From: Rotaria sp. Silwood1
Lineage: Eukaryota; Rotifera; Eurotatoria; Philodinida; Philodinidae
Assembly (NCBI GenBank): GCA_905250075.1
Contig: CAJNOP010000019.1
Span: forward strand, 1,665,743 to 1,729,742
Length of the DNA: 64,000 nt
Direction: 5' to 3'
In this document: positions 1 to 11,145 of the stretch, one piece after another
Position numbering within the stretch: the first letter of the stretch is position 1
Layout of the letters: each line of letters starts with the position of its first letter
Notes under the pieces: generated by a model
Database searches by the model: none
The model's input: only the letters and a program-made list of their open reading frames with translations
Told to the model about the DNA's origin: nothing
Made by a program: the position numbers and the translations under genes

Positions 1-871
1 GAAAGGAATGATTGAACAGAGCTATTTTCAAAATAATTCATTTACTATACATTATTTTAAACGCTGTTGTGAGCCAAGCAAGTGAATATTGACACTAGTA
101 CAATAACAGAAGAGGACGCTCGTGAGATTGATTCATTTTTCGAGCGTAGTATACTTTGTTTCGAACCGAAAACCTTAGTATTGCAGTTGTTGAAATAAAA
201 GAAGAGAAGTCTAGTGAGAATGATTTACTTATCCTGCTGTCTTCTGTTTTGTTGGAACTAAAAGCTGCAAAATCAAATTCGTAAAATAATTGAGTATGAT
301 TTTCTTCAGAATCATTTAGTTGTCATTTAAGCTTGAACACTCTTTTTACCTTGAAATATAGATATTGAAGTCGACTGAAGAGAGGAATAGAAGCATGATG
401 AAAATCATTCATTTGTCATGTGGTCCTCGAAATCTTTTTCAGTTGCACATCTTGACGTCGAAGTGACTGAGGAGCTGAACATATCAGTCCTGCGAATTTT
501 TCAGTCATTATGTAATCGTCAATCATGATTTTAACTTGAAGGATTAGCCTCGAAGAGAACAGTATAGTTCTACTCGTACTTTGTGATAATGATTCATTGA
601 TCTTGTCTCTGTTTGCATTTCGAAAAAATGATTGGTTTGTTGTTCTGTAACGCAACATGTTGAACAGATAAGTCTTTGGAATCATTTGTTTATGATTTTG
701 TTTAGGATTATACCCATAAACGAAAGGCACCGAGTCGAATAGAATATAATTCTAAAATGGAATCTTTGTTAAAATTATTTGGGTTCCCTGTTGCTCGCTT
801 TAATTCTTTAAAAATACTGAGTTTGGTTTACTTCGAATGAAATACCTGAACAGATGTTTGATCAGAAAGAT

Positions 872-1081
872 TCATTTACGGTATAGTCGTGGATTGTATT
901 TAGACGTGGAAACTGGATGATTGGTGAATACAAAGCCTTGAACAGAACTCTTGTTAAAGCATACATCAGCTTTGTAATTCACGTTCCTATAGTGATTGCG
1001 ACACTTAATGGCAGATTCAGCAACATAGCTGAAAAGTAATACCATTAGAAGCATCCTACTACGATTTGTTCTACGATACAT
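872..1081 (-). CDS. Possible 69-residue secreted peptide or first exon
   Basis: A short ORF whose first 25 residues look like a signal peptide (basic start MYRRTNRSR, then the hydrophobic MLLMVLLFSYVAESA), followed by a segment with two cysteines, a lysine-rich end and a TGA stop. I recognise no family. Nothing nearby completes it as a gene, and a chance ORF is quite possible in such AT-rich DNA. The case rests only on the signal-like N-terminus. Confidence 0.2.
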   Translation of the reverse strand: MYRRTNRSRMLLMVLLFSYVAESAIKCRNHYRNVNYKADVCFNKSSVQGFVFTNHPVSTSKYNPRLYRK

Positions 1082-1635
1082 CTTCGAAGGTAACGTTTTG
1101 ATCTGAAATGCATGAGGTTTGTTTATATTTTACAACAAGAAGTAAATGGTAGACATTACAATATAAGACTTACATTGAAATTTATCTGACAGCATTCAAG
1201 CCGATATGTACGAGAGTGCTTTTTACTTTGAAAATAGATGCTTGTGTGATATTTAGGCCTTGCAAGATGCAAAGACACGTAAACTTTTTTAAAACCTTTT
1301 ATATTTTAATAATAAATTGCGCTGAAATGATGCTTCAGAAAGGATGCTAACAACAACAGATTTACGCTTCAAATGCTTGCTTTTTTTGTATGCTTTCTTG
1401 AATTTTTTCTAATAAAGGGCCCTGCTTGATAATACCGTAAGAATATCATCCCTGAGAACTGTTTTCGACATGGATGGAATTAAGGCTGACGGCTTTGCGC
1501 GCATCTTCATTCATTCAGTTTAGCCTTTGATTGTAATTCAGAAAAAACATTGCCGTGATTTTATGAAGCAAGACGTGATTCTAGACCATATATCAATGGA
1601 ATAGCTAAACATACTTCATTGTGGATGCGCATGAT

Positions 1636-1897
1636 GCATCGATACCTGTACATGTGTGCGTGTTTGTCTGAGATTGAGTATCACTGTGAGTATGGATGTT
1701 GCTATGAATATGGACGTGGAGTAGATGTCTGATGTGGATGCGGGGTTGCGGTGGGCTGAGTTTGAAAGTGGGTTTGTGTGTGCGCGCCATTTGGCTGTGG
1801 TTGTACGCGTGAATTGAATGTGATGTGTAGTGTATGGGTGGTGTGGGTGTGGCTTGGCACTTGTCTCAACTACACCCACACCCGTACCCACACCCTT
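1636..1897. repeat. Degenerate telomere-like TG-rich tract ending in a head-to-head CA block
   Basis: The plus strand is rich in imperfect TGTGGG/GTGGATG-like words from about 1636. It ends in a tight block GGGTGGTGTGGGTGTGG (about 1836-1853). After roughly 20 bases the complementary orientation follows (ACACCCACACCCGTACCC, about 1871-1888). The two blocks could pair as a hairpin. ORFs read across this tract are artefacts of the repeat. Confidence 0.6.
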
Positions 1898-2581
1898 ATA
1901 TGAGCATCCATAATCTAGAAACAAAGTAGAATTTATTGTGTTAAAATAATTATGTAACATAGAAAACTAGTATCATTCTTTGACTTTTGGTGTAATTGTC
2001 CAGACACAACTTTACAGAAAATGTTTAAGATGCTCAAGCATACATTCGTTTACGATAAATAGTATTGTCAAGTATGCAAGTCTTTGAAAAATTTATCAAG
2101 GTATAAGTCAATATCATAGTCAATGCACAGAAAGAATAGAAGCCGACAGACTGTCTATTTAGGTGGATAAATGTTAGCAATAACAATCATCTATCTTACA
2201 TGATACTCCGAAAGTCAATGACTTAAAGACAAAAACTTGTTACATAAAAACACTATCAATATTTGACGCATGATGGATAAACTCAGAAGATAAGGTAGTG
2301 CTACAAATCAAATGGAATTAAATATACATTCATTTTATGTACATTAGCGAATTACTCATATTAGGATAATAATATAAAGATCGAAGCATAGGTATAGAAA
2401 AAAAGACTACCATTATTCCTCGTATTGATCAAGTTCGATTTAATCAGATTTCAATTCATAAAACTAATCAACAAATTAAAGAGAAATATATTTCAACATA
2501 TTCATGTAACAAGTTGATTAAAACAGACACAAACCGAATGAAATATTCAATACAAGTTATTAATAAGGATATAATAAATAA

Positions 2582-3288
2582 CACATTAGTGGACGTTTCT
2601 ACTCTTCCTTATTTCTTGATATGTTTTCTGTAAAATTAATTTCAAAGTTTAAGTAGTTTCAAAAACATCGAGAATTAGAGTAAAAGAATCAAATCCAAAT
2701 TCATTTATATTTAAGTTTAATGAAAACAGTATAAATCTAACAAAATCGTGAAGTAATCTTATTTTCTATTACATTGTGATATTTCAACAAAGGAACTTGT
2801 CTTTATCAGACGTAGTATAGAAATGTAAATTTACTTTTTATTTAAATTTCGTTTTATTTTTCTTCTTTTTTTGCATTGTGTTTATGATGTTTAACATATG
2901 ATAGGTACACTGCAAGCTGATGATACTAGTAGGAGGTATGAGCTATTTGTCTTCATCTTTCATCCCACTTTCATATGTTAAACATCATAACTCAATCCAA
3001 AGACAGAAAAATAAAAGGAAATTTAAATAGAAAATATTTTTACATTCCTACACTACATCTGATGAAGACAAGTTCATTTGTTGACACATTATAATGTAAT
3101 TGAAAACTAGATTACTTCACAGTTTTATGAGGATTATTTCCTTTTCATTAAATTTGAATATAAATGAACTTGACTTTAATTCTTTCAACTTAAATCTCAA
3201 CATTTTTGAAAATACTTAAATTTTAACACCACTTTTACATAAAAAAATATCAAGTAATATTGAAGAGTAAATATGTTTACTTAGAGTG
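2582..3288. repeat. Long imperfect inverted repeat (arms about 320 bp)
   Basis: The left arm 2582-2901 matches the reverse complement of 2971-3288 with scattered substitutions and small indels along its full length. A central spacer of about 69 bp separates them. Matching words include ATGATGTTTAACATATGA at the inner edge, GTGAAGTAATCT in the middle, and an outer block with TACTCTTC and TTGATAT. No ORF lies inside. It could be a palindromic non-autonomous transposon or foldback element, or a source of hairpin RNA. Confidence 0.75.
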
Positions 3289-4499
3289 TGAATGCAGGTG
3301 AGATAAATAGCCACAGCTATATACTAGCCATTTATGACCATCAACTCAATATCTATCCTTATCATTCTCTACATTTATATATTATATTATATAATTTAAT
3401 ATAAATGAGGTTTCATTGATAATAAGGAACATAAATGTAGACCTGATACCATAAATGTTTCTTTGGAGAGTCATAAATGGTGATTTTAAGATCATTTATG
3501 TAGAGAATTTCGTGAAAAACCTCAGTGATAAAGTATGAGCATACTAGAAAAGTTAAAAAAATCAACTATTAGAGGACGGTCTTCTAATCTATATTTTCGC
3601 GTCGTCTATTCGAAGCGGGATCTTCAAATGGGTCGAAGGTCTCAACAATTTCCATAAGTGTGAAAATGAAGACTTCTATGCAGAAAATATCCACCTCCAC
3701 ATCGACACCTTCAAGATAATTTATTTCCTACTAATCACACATAAAGGTTAGATTCTGATAGCTGCATTGTTCTTAATTATGATTTGATATTATATAGAAA
3801 TGATGTGTAATCAATTCAGACCATAAATTGAAGTTCATGATGAACATCGATTATTGTAAAAATCCCAGACATTATTCTATAACCATCAACTATTTCGAAG
3901 TTTTTAACAAAAAGCGAACATCAATAATGAATATCTTTACTTCATTTAAACTATAGTCCATCAAGTGTCGTGATTCTTAATCTTGAGTATTAAGCTGATT
4001 TTTGTATCATATAATTGTTAACGAAGTTCTGTTGGTAACTATGTATTCATCCTACAGTGGCCTAAGCATAATTGACGACACTGATAAGTATTTCGGTAAA
4101 ATCAGGATTCAGTAGTCATTCCGAATGTGCGAACAACGTATTTTTCTGAAGTTGGATTAATTCATTCTTAGTTAAACTTTTACTTTCTAAATCTGTTTGA
4201 AGCAAAAACTATAATATTTTATTGCCATAATTTGAAAATCAATGTAAAAAGGAACTTAGTCAATGTAATTTCTGATCAGGCAAAACTTTCATACTTATTG
4301 ACCATTACTGCTAAGCTCACGAAGTACATTCAAGCTTCAGTGAAAAAAGAACTACTAAGCCCATTTCCTTTTTTTTACAATATAGCATGTGTTTTTATAT
4401 AGAATTAAACTATTTACAAAAAAAAAAAATAACGTTTGTCTCTTTACGTAGAATCACATGTTTTTAATATTGAAATGTGTTGAAGCAAGTGCAAACAAG

Positions 4500-7400
4500 T
4501 CAAACATGTTTTGTATCTAGATTTTTTACACTCGTTATTATACCACAGATCGTTGTTGTAACATTAGTTGAGAATGCATCATCTTTGGAAACATTACCCT
4601 TTTTCACCCAACAAGTACCACCATTCAATGTTGACCACGAATAATGAGTGCATTCCTTCGTTTGAAGACATGTCGTGCTGCAAAGCTCTGCTGAAATTTC
4701 TATGTGAGACAAATCGTTCCCAAAGAAATCACAAGATCTGGTCCAAGTCGCTCCGTTCCATTCAACGGTGAAAATTGTTACGCACTGCTGGCTATCATCT
4801 CTGATGCCACAGACCATGGATGGATCATTGGTTGGAAATGCATCATCTTTGGAGACATTACCCTTTTTCATCCAACAAGTGCCACCAAACGCATAATTCC
4901 ACGTATAATGAGTACATAACGGAGATTGAGCACATCTCAAACCGCAGATCTTTGGTGAAATTTGAATGCTAGATAAATCGTTCCCATAAAAATCACAGGA
5001 TCTGGTGCAATTTGTTCCACTCCATTGGACAGTGGAGTTCGTTACGCCTTGCTCACGATAGTCTCTAACACCACATATCATGTTTGTATCATTAGCTGGA
5101 ACTGCATCAGCTTTGGAGACATTACCCTTTTTCATCCAACAAGTACCACCATTCAACGTTGTCCATGTATAATGAGTGCAATCCTTTACTTGAAGACATG
5201 CCGGGCCGCAGCGGTCTGCTGAAACTTGAACATTAGACAGATCATTTCCAGGAAATTCACAGGATCTGGCCCAATTCTGTCCATTCCAATAGACTGTCTG
5301 GTCTATTATATGGAAAAAACTTGAAAAGTACAAAGATTTTTTTTTTTAAACAAAGAAAATTATCATTATCGTCGTTTGTAAAAATAATTGTATTTTGTAG
5401 ACGACTTTAGAATTCGTTCGACCACTTAGAATAATAGAAATGTTGACTTTATCAGATGGAGTACGATGAACTCTATCAAATAGTATAATCTTTAGTTCAG
5501 AATTGTCAGTTTCACACAGGCATAGAAACATATATATTAGAGTACTTTGAAATATGAACATTACATCGAAGATAACCCATAATCATTCTGTTACATTCTT
5601 TTTTACTGCTCACAAATCTCTATTTGCTACGCTCGCAATATCAAAAGGTATTTCTTCAAGACTTGATTATCTGTTCAGAAAATGATCAAGATACAGTTCT
5701 TCACCATGAAGAATACTACATTTTTGATTTCTATAGGATTTTATGCACTTTGTTTAGTATTGGTTTGTTTTCATTTCGCTGTATGCTTTGAACAAATGTC
5801 AGTTCATCAGATTAAGGGCATTCGGTTTAGTTCTATATTAAAAATATGCTTCAATACAAAACGTACGTATTAATCAATACCAATAAACAAATAAATTGTT
5901 CTCGAAATAATACTTGAATCAATTTGTTTGTATTTCTGTTTCGCTTCTATTAAAAATAGAGTCGTATCTGAAAGCGTTAGTTTATATTTCATCGCAAGTT
6001 TTGTACTGCGTTTGATCACTATAAGTTGCATAATTGCAAAGCTGGCTTCAAAATCATTCGATAGTTACTGTATCTCATAAAAATACGATGGTATTTTCAG
6101 CTTCGTCATTCTGGTTCCGGCAACATCCGATGAATTCCTATGTGCTGATTTCAGTTACGATTTAAAATAGTTTTACCGATATAAGACTTCGAATTTACTG
6201 CTGTATTTATTAAAAATGAACTCAATAGTACAATCTTTAAAATCAGTGTATAGAAACAATCTAAACTATTAGTTAGTCTTAATCACTTATAGTTATGGTT
6301 CTAATGGTAACACGAATGATGCTCCCCGAACACTTGCTCCCACGACAATTGCTCCCCGGACAATTGCTCTCCAGCGACAATTGCTCCCGCGACATTTGCT
6401 CTCGTGACATTTGCTCCCCAAGGACAATTGCTCCCCGGACACTTGCTCTCCTATGACAATTGCTCCCTGGATACTTGCTCCCTGATGACATTTGCTCTCC
6501 TATGACATTTGCTCCCCGAACACATGCTTTCCAATCACATTTGCTTCCCGGCCCATGCTTTCCAATCACATTTGCTCCCCCACTTCACTTGGCCTTAAGC
6601 TACGGCTTTTTTTTGACAAATTCAACATAATGGGCGTGGATGTGGGTGTGGGATGTGGATATGGGTATGAGGTGGGTGTGGAGTGGGTGTGAGTGTGGGT
6701 TAGGGCCCTTCGGGTCCAAGATTTTTGGACCTGGACTCGGATCCGTTTACAATTTGCTACACCTGTACCTGGAACCGGACGCGCTTGTTTAAAAAATGTT
6801 GGACCCGGACCCAATCCGGAGGGTGTGGGTGTAGATGTGAGTAAAGGAAAGATCTATATTTACACCCACCCACACCGTTTTCTTATTTTATTTGTTCTAT
6901 GCTCTTCATATAGTTATAGATCCATACTACCACCTTTCGAAATTCCGATAAAACTGCAGTAAAATTAGCTATATATTTAAAATTAATTCGTGAATTTTCA
7001 GGAATCTTAAATTCTGCACGAATTTCTAATCATCTCATTCTTTTCTTAATTTTACCAATTTTTAAGTCTTAAAAAATTATATTGAATTTGTCAACAAAAA
7101 AAACGTAGCTTAAGGCCAAGTGAAATTGGGGAGCAAATGTGATTGGAAAGCGTGTGTTCGGGGAGCAAATGTCATAGGAGAGCAAATGTCATCAGGGAGC
7201 AAGTATCCAGGGAGCAATTGTCATAGGAGAGCAAGTGTCCGGGGAGCAATTGTCCTTGGGGAGCAACTGTCCTTGGGGAGCAAATGTCATGAGAGCAAAT
7301 GTCGCGGGAGCAATTGTCGCTGGAGAGCAATTGTCCGAAGAGCAATTGTCGCGGGAGCAAGTGTCCGGGGAGCATCATTCATGGATTCAGTTCTAATATC

Positions 7401-8896
7401 CACGTGTAGGCATTCAATGTTGTAGAAAACTAATACAGTTTTGCTGTAATCTATATGAAAATTCCTGTCTATTCTTGCACTTTTTAGAATTATTATGTTG
7501 AATTTTGTGTAGAAGGTTGTGTTATTTCCATTGAAATTCATATTTTCAAGTTTATACATGTCTTTTCACACATTTATAACTCTCTTAAGGAGATATTGAA
7601 ATGAATTCACGTGTGTTATTGGGTAAGCAGCTATATTCTTGAGTATTCATACATATTCTTAAGTACCAGACATACTCAATGACTTACGTAGGTAACTAGT
7701 CTCCTAGATATCGAGCTCGACTTATCCATTACTATTCGTAATCACTCGTGCTTTATTGTGACTCTAAATCAAGGAGCCAAAAAAGCATTTAACTGGCAAA
7801 GAGAGTTCCAGTATCGGTAATTAATTTAGTAAGAGACTAGTCATTTTCTAGTCCTCATTAATTAAGGTAACAGTATTAAAGAACTTTATTAGCAACTGCA
7901 AAAACGAGTTTACACAAGAATCATTTTGCAGACGTCTGATGCTTTCTCTTAATTCATCTACCCATTTGTAATTAACTTTTTCAATTCTACTAATACGAGT
8001 AACAATTTCGTTGGCGATGATTTTAAGATACAATAACACTGGTCTAAGATAAGTTTTAAAAGGAATTAGTATCAGATGTCAACGCCATCTTGTTGAAACA
8101 CAAAAAACAAGTCTGAACGATTTTTTTAATCTTAGCTATTTTCATAGGTAAAAGCTTCCGATAAACATTCAAATTTTGGTATTTTTCAAATTAACATATA
8201 TAAGAGAGATAATGTTCTATCAATTGCTCAAAACTTGAAAATTGGTGCTCCAAGAAATTTCTGAAGATAAGAATCTTTTCCAGACTTTGTACAAATTTCG
8301 AAAGCTGCAATGGCTTTGATCTTGACCGTTATTTGGATAGTATCCTTTTTGTCGTATATACCATATATGAAGGTTTAATTAAATTCAAGTTTCAACTTTT
8401 GAATTTCAATTCACTTTTCAAGTTTGACACTAGTCAACTGAATAGAAGTGATCAGAGAAAATGTCAAAAACTGCGTTCACATTCATGAATTTCTTCGAAC
8501 AGTAAGGGTTTTCGCTTTTGGAAAATCAGACATCGTCTTTTAACTAGATAACACATTGAACCTACATATCTTTTTCGACTACAACTACAGTATAGTTATG
8601 GTTTATGCATCGTTTGCTACAAAATCTATGCAAACAACATGTTTACGTACATAAAATCAGAAGATCCCAGTTTTCAGAATGAGTCATCGTTATAATTTTA
8701 ATACAAAAGTAGATGAAACAACTGTACCTGACATTTGATTGCTAAATTTCGTTCCCAGAACAGAGCCTAGAATAGCTGCCATGATGCACATCATTACCAA
8801 TATGCACGTTGGAATCACAAACTTTTTCTGGATATACCATCGACGATTTGACTGTCTGATGAAAATTTTCAATAAAATTCTGTTAGTTATATCCAT
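4500..8896 (-). CDS. Type II membrane protein with three PAN/apple-like repeats
   Basis: Proposed exons 8896-8728 and 5302-4500, joined in matching phase (G + AC gives Asp) across a 3.4 kb GT-AG intron, giving 323 residues. Exon 1 encodes a short basic cytoplasmic tail and one hydrophobic segment (residues about 26-48, FVIPTCILVMMCIMAAILG) and no cleaved signal, so the C-terminal part should lie outside the cell. Exon 2 holds three tandem units of about 80-85 residues. Each has the pattern W-N-G..W.RSC.F.GNDLS, then C...C, CTHY.W, GGTCW.KKGNVSK.DA and a final ICG or VCG, which is a cysteine-conserved PAN/apple-like module. Such modules usually bind proteins or carbohydrates; the ligand here is unknown. 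The repeats themselves are very secure. The TM exon assignment is an inference from phase and splice sites. The intron carries the foldback element at 6313-7382. Confidence 0.65.
6313..7382. mobile_element. Foldback-like element: inverted arms built of AGCAATTGTC units
   Basis: The left arm 6313-6632 and right arm 7079-7382 are reverse complements. Each arm contains about 15 degenerate units of 14-17 bp with the core GAGCAA(A/T)TGTC, separated by GGG/GAG-type joints. The inner ends share CTTGGCCTTAAGCTACG followed by a poly-T run and GACAAATTCAA. The outer ends share GAATGATGCTCCCCG. The 446 bp spacer (6633-7078) carries telomere-like TG tracts and no transposase. The organisation resembles foldback (FB) elements. 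It lies inside the proposed long intron of the PAN-repeat gene. Confidence 0.8.
6630..6875. repeat. Telomere-like TG tracts, second locus
   Basis: Within the foldback spacer, 6630-6702 is a run of GTGGATGTGGGTGTGGG-type words. At 6819-6850 a second TG block (GGAGGGTGTGGGTGTAG) is followed within about 25 bases by the opposite strand (ACACCCACCCACACC, 6861-6875). This repeats the head-to-head arrangement seen near 1836-1890. Confidence 0.6.
7848..8039 (-). other. Short unassigned ORF in the PAN-gene intron
   Basis: A 63-codon minus-strand ORF without recognisable motif or splice context, inside the proposed 3.4 kb intron. I do not regard it as a gene. It is listed only because the surrounding stretch (7383-8689) holds nothing else that I can name. 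Confidence 0.1.
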
Positions 8897-9397
8897 AGAA
8901 AACCCACCAGATTGTTAGAAAAGCTATCTCAACACCGATTGAATATCTTCTAAATAGACTTTATTCGGTCTATTCTATCAAAAGCTATCACAAACAATGT
9001 TTGATCATGCATATTGAAAATCAAAACATAACTCAAGGAATTGAATCATAAAACTGCTTTACCAGCCGAAAGATGTTTCCATTACGCAACTTGTTTTTTT
9101 TTTGTTAGTTTCAGATCTGAAAACTTTCGTGACTGCAGTTTCATCGAAACAGTTGATATCGTTTTCAAATACTAGTACATTGTGTAGGCCTATGACCCAT
9201 ATTTTTCGAAATCGTGTTTATCTAGCTAGCTAAATATATCAATTTGATTCTCAGATTGCTAATGATTAGTCTTTTGACAAAAAACATAAGTACTTGTTTC
9301 TTTTTGGATCCTATTATGATCTTCAACATGGGATCGAGTTGGTGAATATGACAGCAAAATTTGGTCCTGCTGATCGATTACCCATGTCGTATAGAAC

Positions 9398-10690
9398 GGC
9401 CCGTAAGAGGCCTTAAACGACTCGAAAACGGTGAAAAACGACTTCCGTTACGATGATTGTTTACGCACCAGCGGAAACGACTGTCGTTACGACCGATCCT
9501 TTTTCGTCGTTTCACACTGTTTTTCACCGTATAAACATAAGGATCTTCAAATCATCATTAGACATCCTTTCATGAAACATAATCGATTGGTCGCTGTCTC
9601 ATAAAAAACTAATAATATTATTTATCCAGATTGCTCACATCATCTCGTTCAAAAGCAAATATTTTGACTAAAAAAATATGTGTGTTTATTTTTATTCAGA
9701 TACGTCTCAATAAAATGTTCAATAGTCAGTATTTTATTCAAATAAATTTATTTATTTTTTTTTAGAGTTCGAATCAATAAAATATTTACGAACCAGCATT
9801 TTATTTAAAGAAAATAAACTTATTTTTTTCATTTCGAATGTAAGTCAATACAATATTTCACGATCAGAATTTTATTTAAATAAATAAATTGATTTTGTTT
9901 ATTTAGAAATTAAGTCAACAAAATATGTAAAGATAAGTATTTCATTGAAATTAAAAAAACAAATTTTTTAGATTTTAAATCGATAAAACATTTCACAACA
10001 ACTATTTCATTTAAATAGATAAATTCATTTTTTTTTATTTAGAACTTAAGTCAATAAGATATTGAACGAAAAGTATTTTATTTAAAGAAAATAAACTTAT
10101 TTTTTTTTTATTTAGAATATAAGTCAGTACAATATTTTACAACAAGTATTTTATTTAAATAAATAAATAAATTTTTTTTATTTAGAAATTAGGTCAATAA
10201 AATAGTTAAAGAGAAGCATTTCATTTAAACAAAATAATTTTATTTTTTTTTATTTAGAGTTTGAATTAATAAAATATTTCACAACAAGTATTTCATTTAA
10301 ATAAATAAATTTATTTATTTTTATTTAGAAATTAAGTCATCAAAATATGTAGAGACAAGTATTTCATTTAAACAAAGTAATATTTTATTGAGAATTTATA
10401 TCAATGAAATATTTAAAGACAAGTATTTTTTTCAATGGATATATTTTTTTATTGAGACGTTATCCCAATGAAGTGGTCGAAAATAACTGTCTTTTTAGAC
10501 AAACAAAGTTTATTTGTTGTCTATATGGTAGCTGAGGAGAGAAGAAGCCCGTTCTGGGACAGCGTATTAATAGAGTCGTAAACGAGGAAAAACGGCAGTC
10601 ATTTTTCATCGTTTAAGGCATTAATCACACCGTTTCATCGCCATTTTAGGCAGTTTAAGACGTCGTTTCAGACGGTCGGAATGATCGACC
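9398..10690. mobile_element. Composite element: ~68 bp tandem array flanked by inverted arms
   Basis: From about 9705 to 10450 an AT-rich unit of roughly 66-72 bp repeats about ten times. Each unit has the order: AGTCAATAAAATATT, then ACAACAAGTATTTTATTTAAA, then a T-run ending TTTAGAA. On either side lie non-repeated, GC-richer arms (9398-9540 and 10550-10690) that are partly reverse-complementary. GCCTTAAACGA and GTGAAAAACGACTTCCGTT on the left pair with GCCTTAAACGA and GATGAAAAATGACTGCCGTT read from the right. No ORF is present. I infer a non-autonomous element with an internal minisatellite. Confidence 0.6.
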
Positions 10691-11145
10691 TGGGTTGTGC
10701 AAGCTTTTAGAGAAAATAAAAACTTAGTATTCAAGGAGGATGATTATGCTTGATTCATCTATGCACTTGAAAAGGCTTGAAAAATGTAGTTTGATTACAG
10801 CAAAAAGCAGAGGACTCCTTGTCGTTCTTTCACGATTGGGTCTTCATTCCTTTTGCACCGATTTTATTCTTGTAACATTCATAATCCTAAGATTTATTTT
10901 ACGATGTTGCCTATGAACCTTGATCTTCGATTTCAGCTTCCAATTTAAATTGGAAACTTTATTAATAAGTTATAAATATGAAGCTAGACAATAAGAATAG
11001 ACTAATACTACTGGTATACAATCACTCGTATGGTCTTCATATGAAATCATAGATCCTCGCCAAATGTATTTTGTTATATGAAGCAAGATGAAACTTACTC
11101 AATTTTTGGATAAAGGCAAGCATCTGAGAACAGACATATTTCAAT

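Larger units (their letters stand above)
1..4499. other. Gene-poor, repeat-rich 5' region
   Basis: No convincing multi-exon gene is visible here. The stretch holds a degenerate TG/CA tract (about 1636-1897), a long imperfect palindrome (2582-3288) and one short minus-strand ORF with a signal-like start (872-1081). The remaining ORFs show no domain and no coding-like composition. Confidence 0.5.

Noticed and set aside
1605..1960. Histidine/threonine-rich ORFs
   Set aside because: They are reverse readings of the telomere-like TG tract.
4568..5222. Plus-strand ORFs over the PAN repeats
   Set aside because: They are antisense readings of a cysteine-conserved triple repeat on the minus strand.
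5682..5873. 63-codon plus-strand ORF with a hydrophobic N-terminus
   Set aside because: It lies inside the proposed PAN-gene intron on the other strand, has no family match, and such ORFs are frequent in T-rich sequence.
7120..7382. CRISPR-like direct repeat array
   Set aside because: Units are 14-17 bp, degenerate and contiguous without unique spacers, and an inverted copy exists nearby in an animal genome.
6279..7559. Several 60-100 codon ORFs on both strands
   Set aside because: They are translations of the AGCAATTGTC minisatellite arms, whose units lack stops; the peptides are simple repeats.
9705..10450. CRISPR or centromeric satellite
   Set aside because: Units are imperfect, contiguous and few; nothing supports spacers or a long satellite domain.
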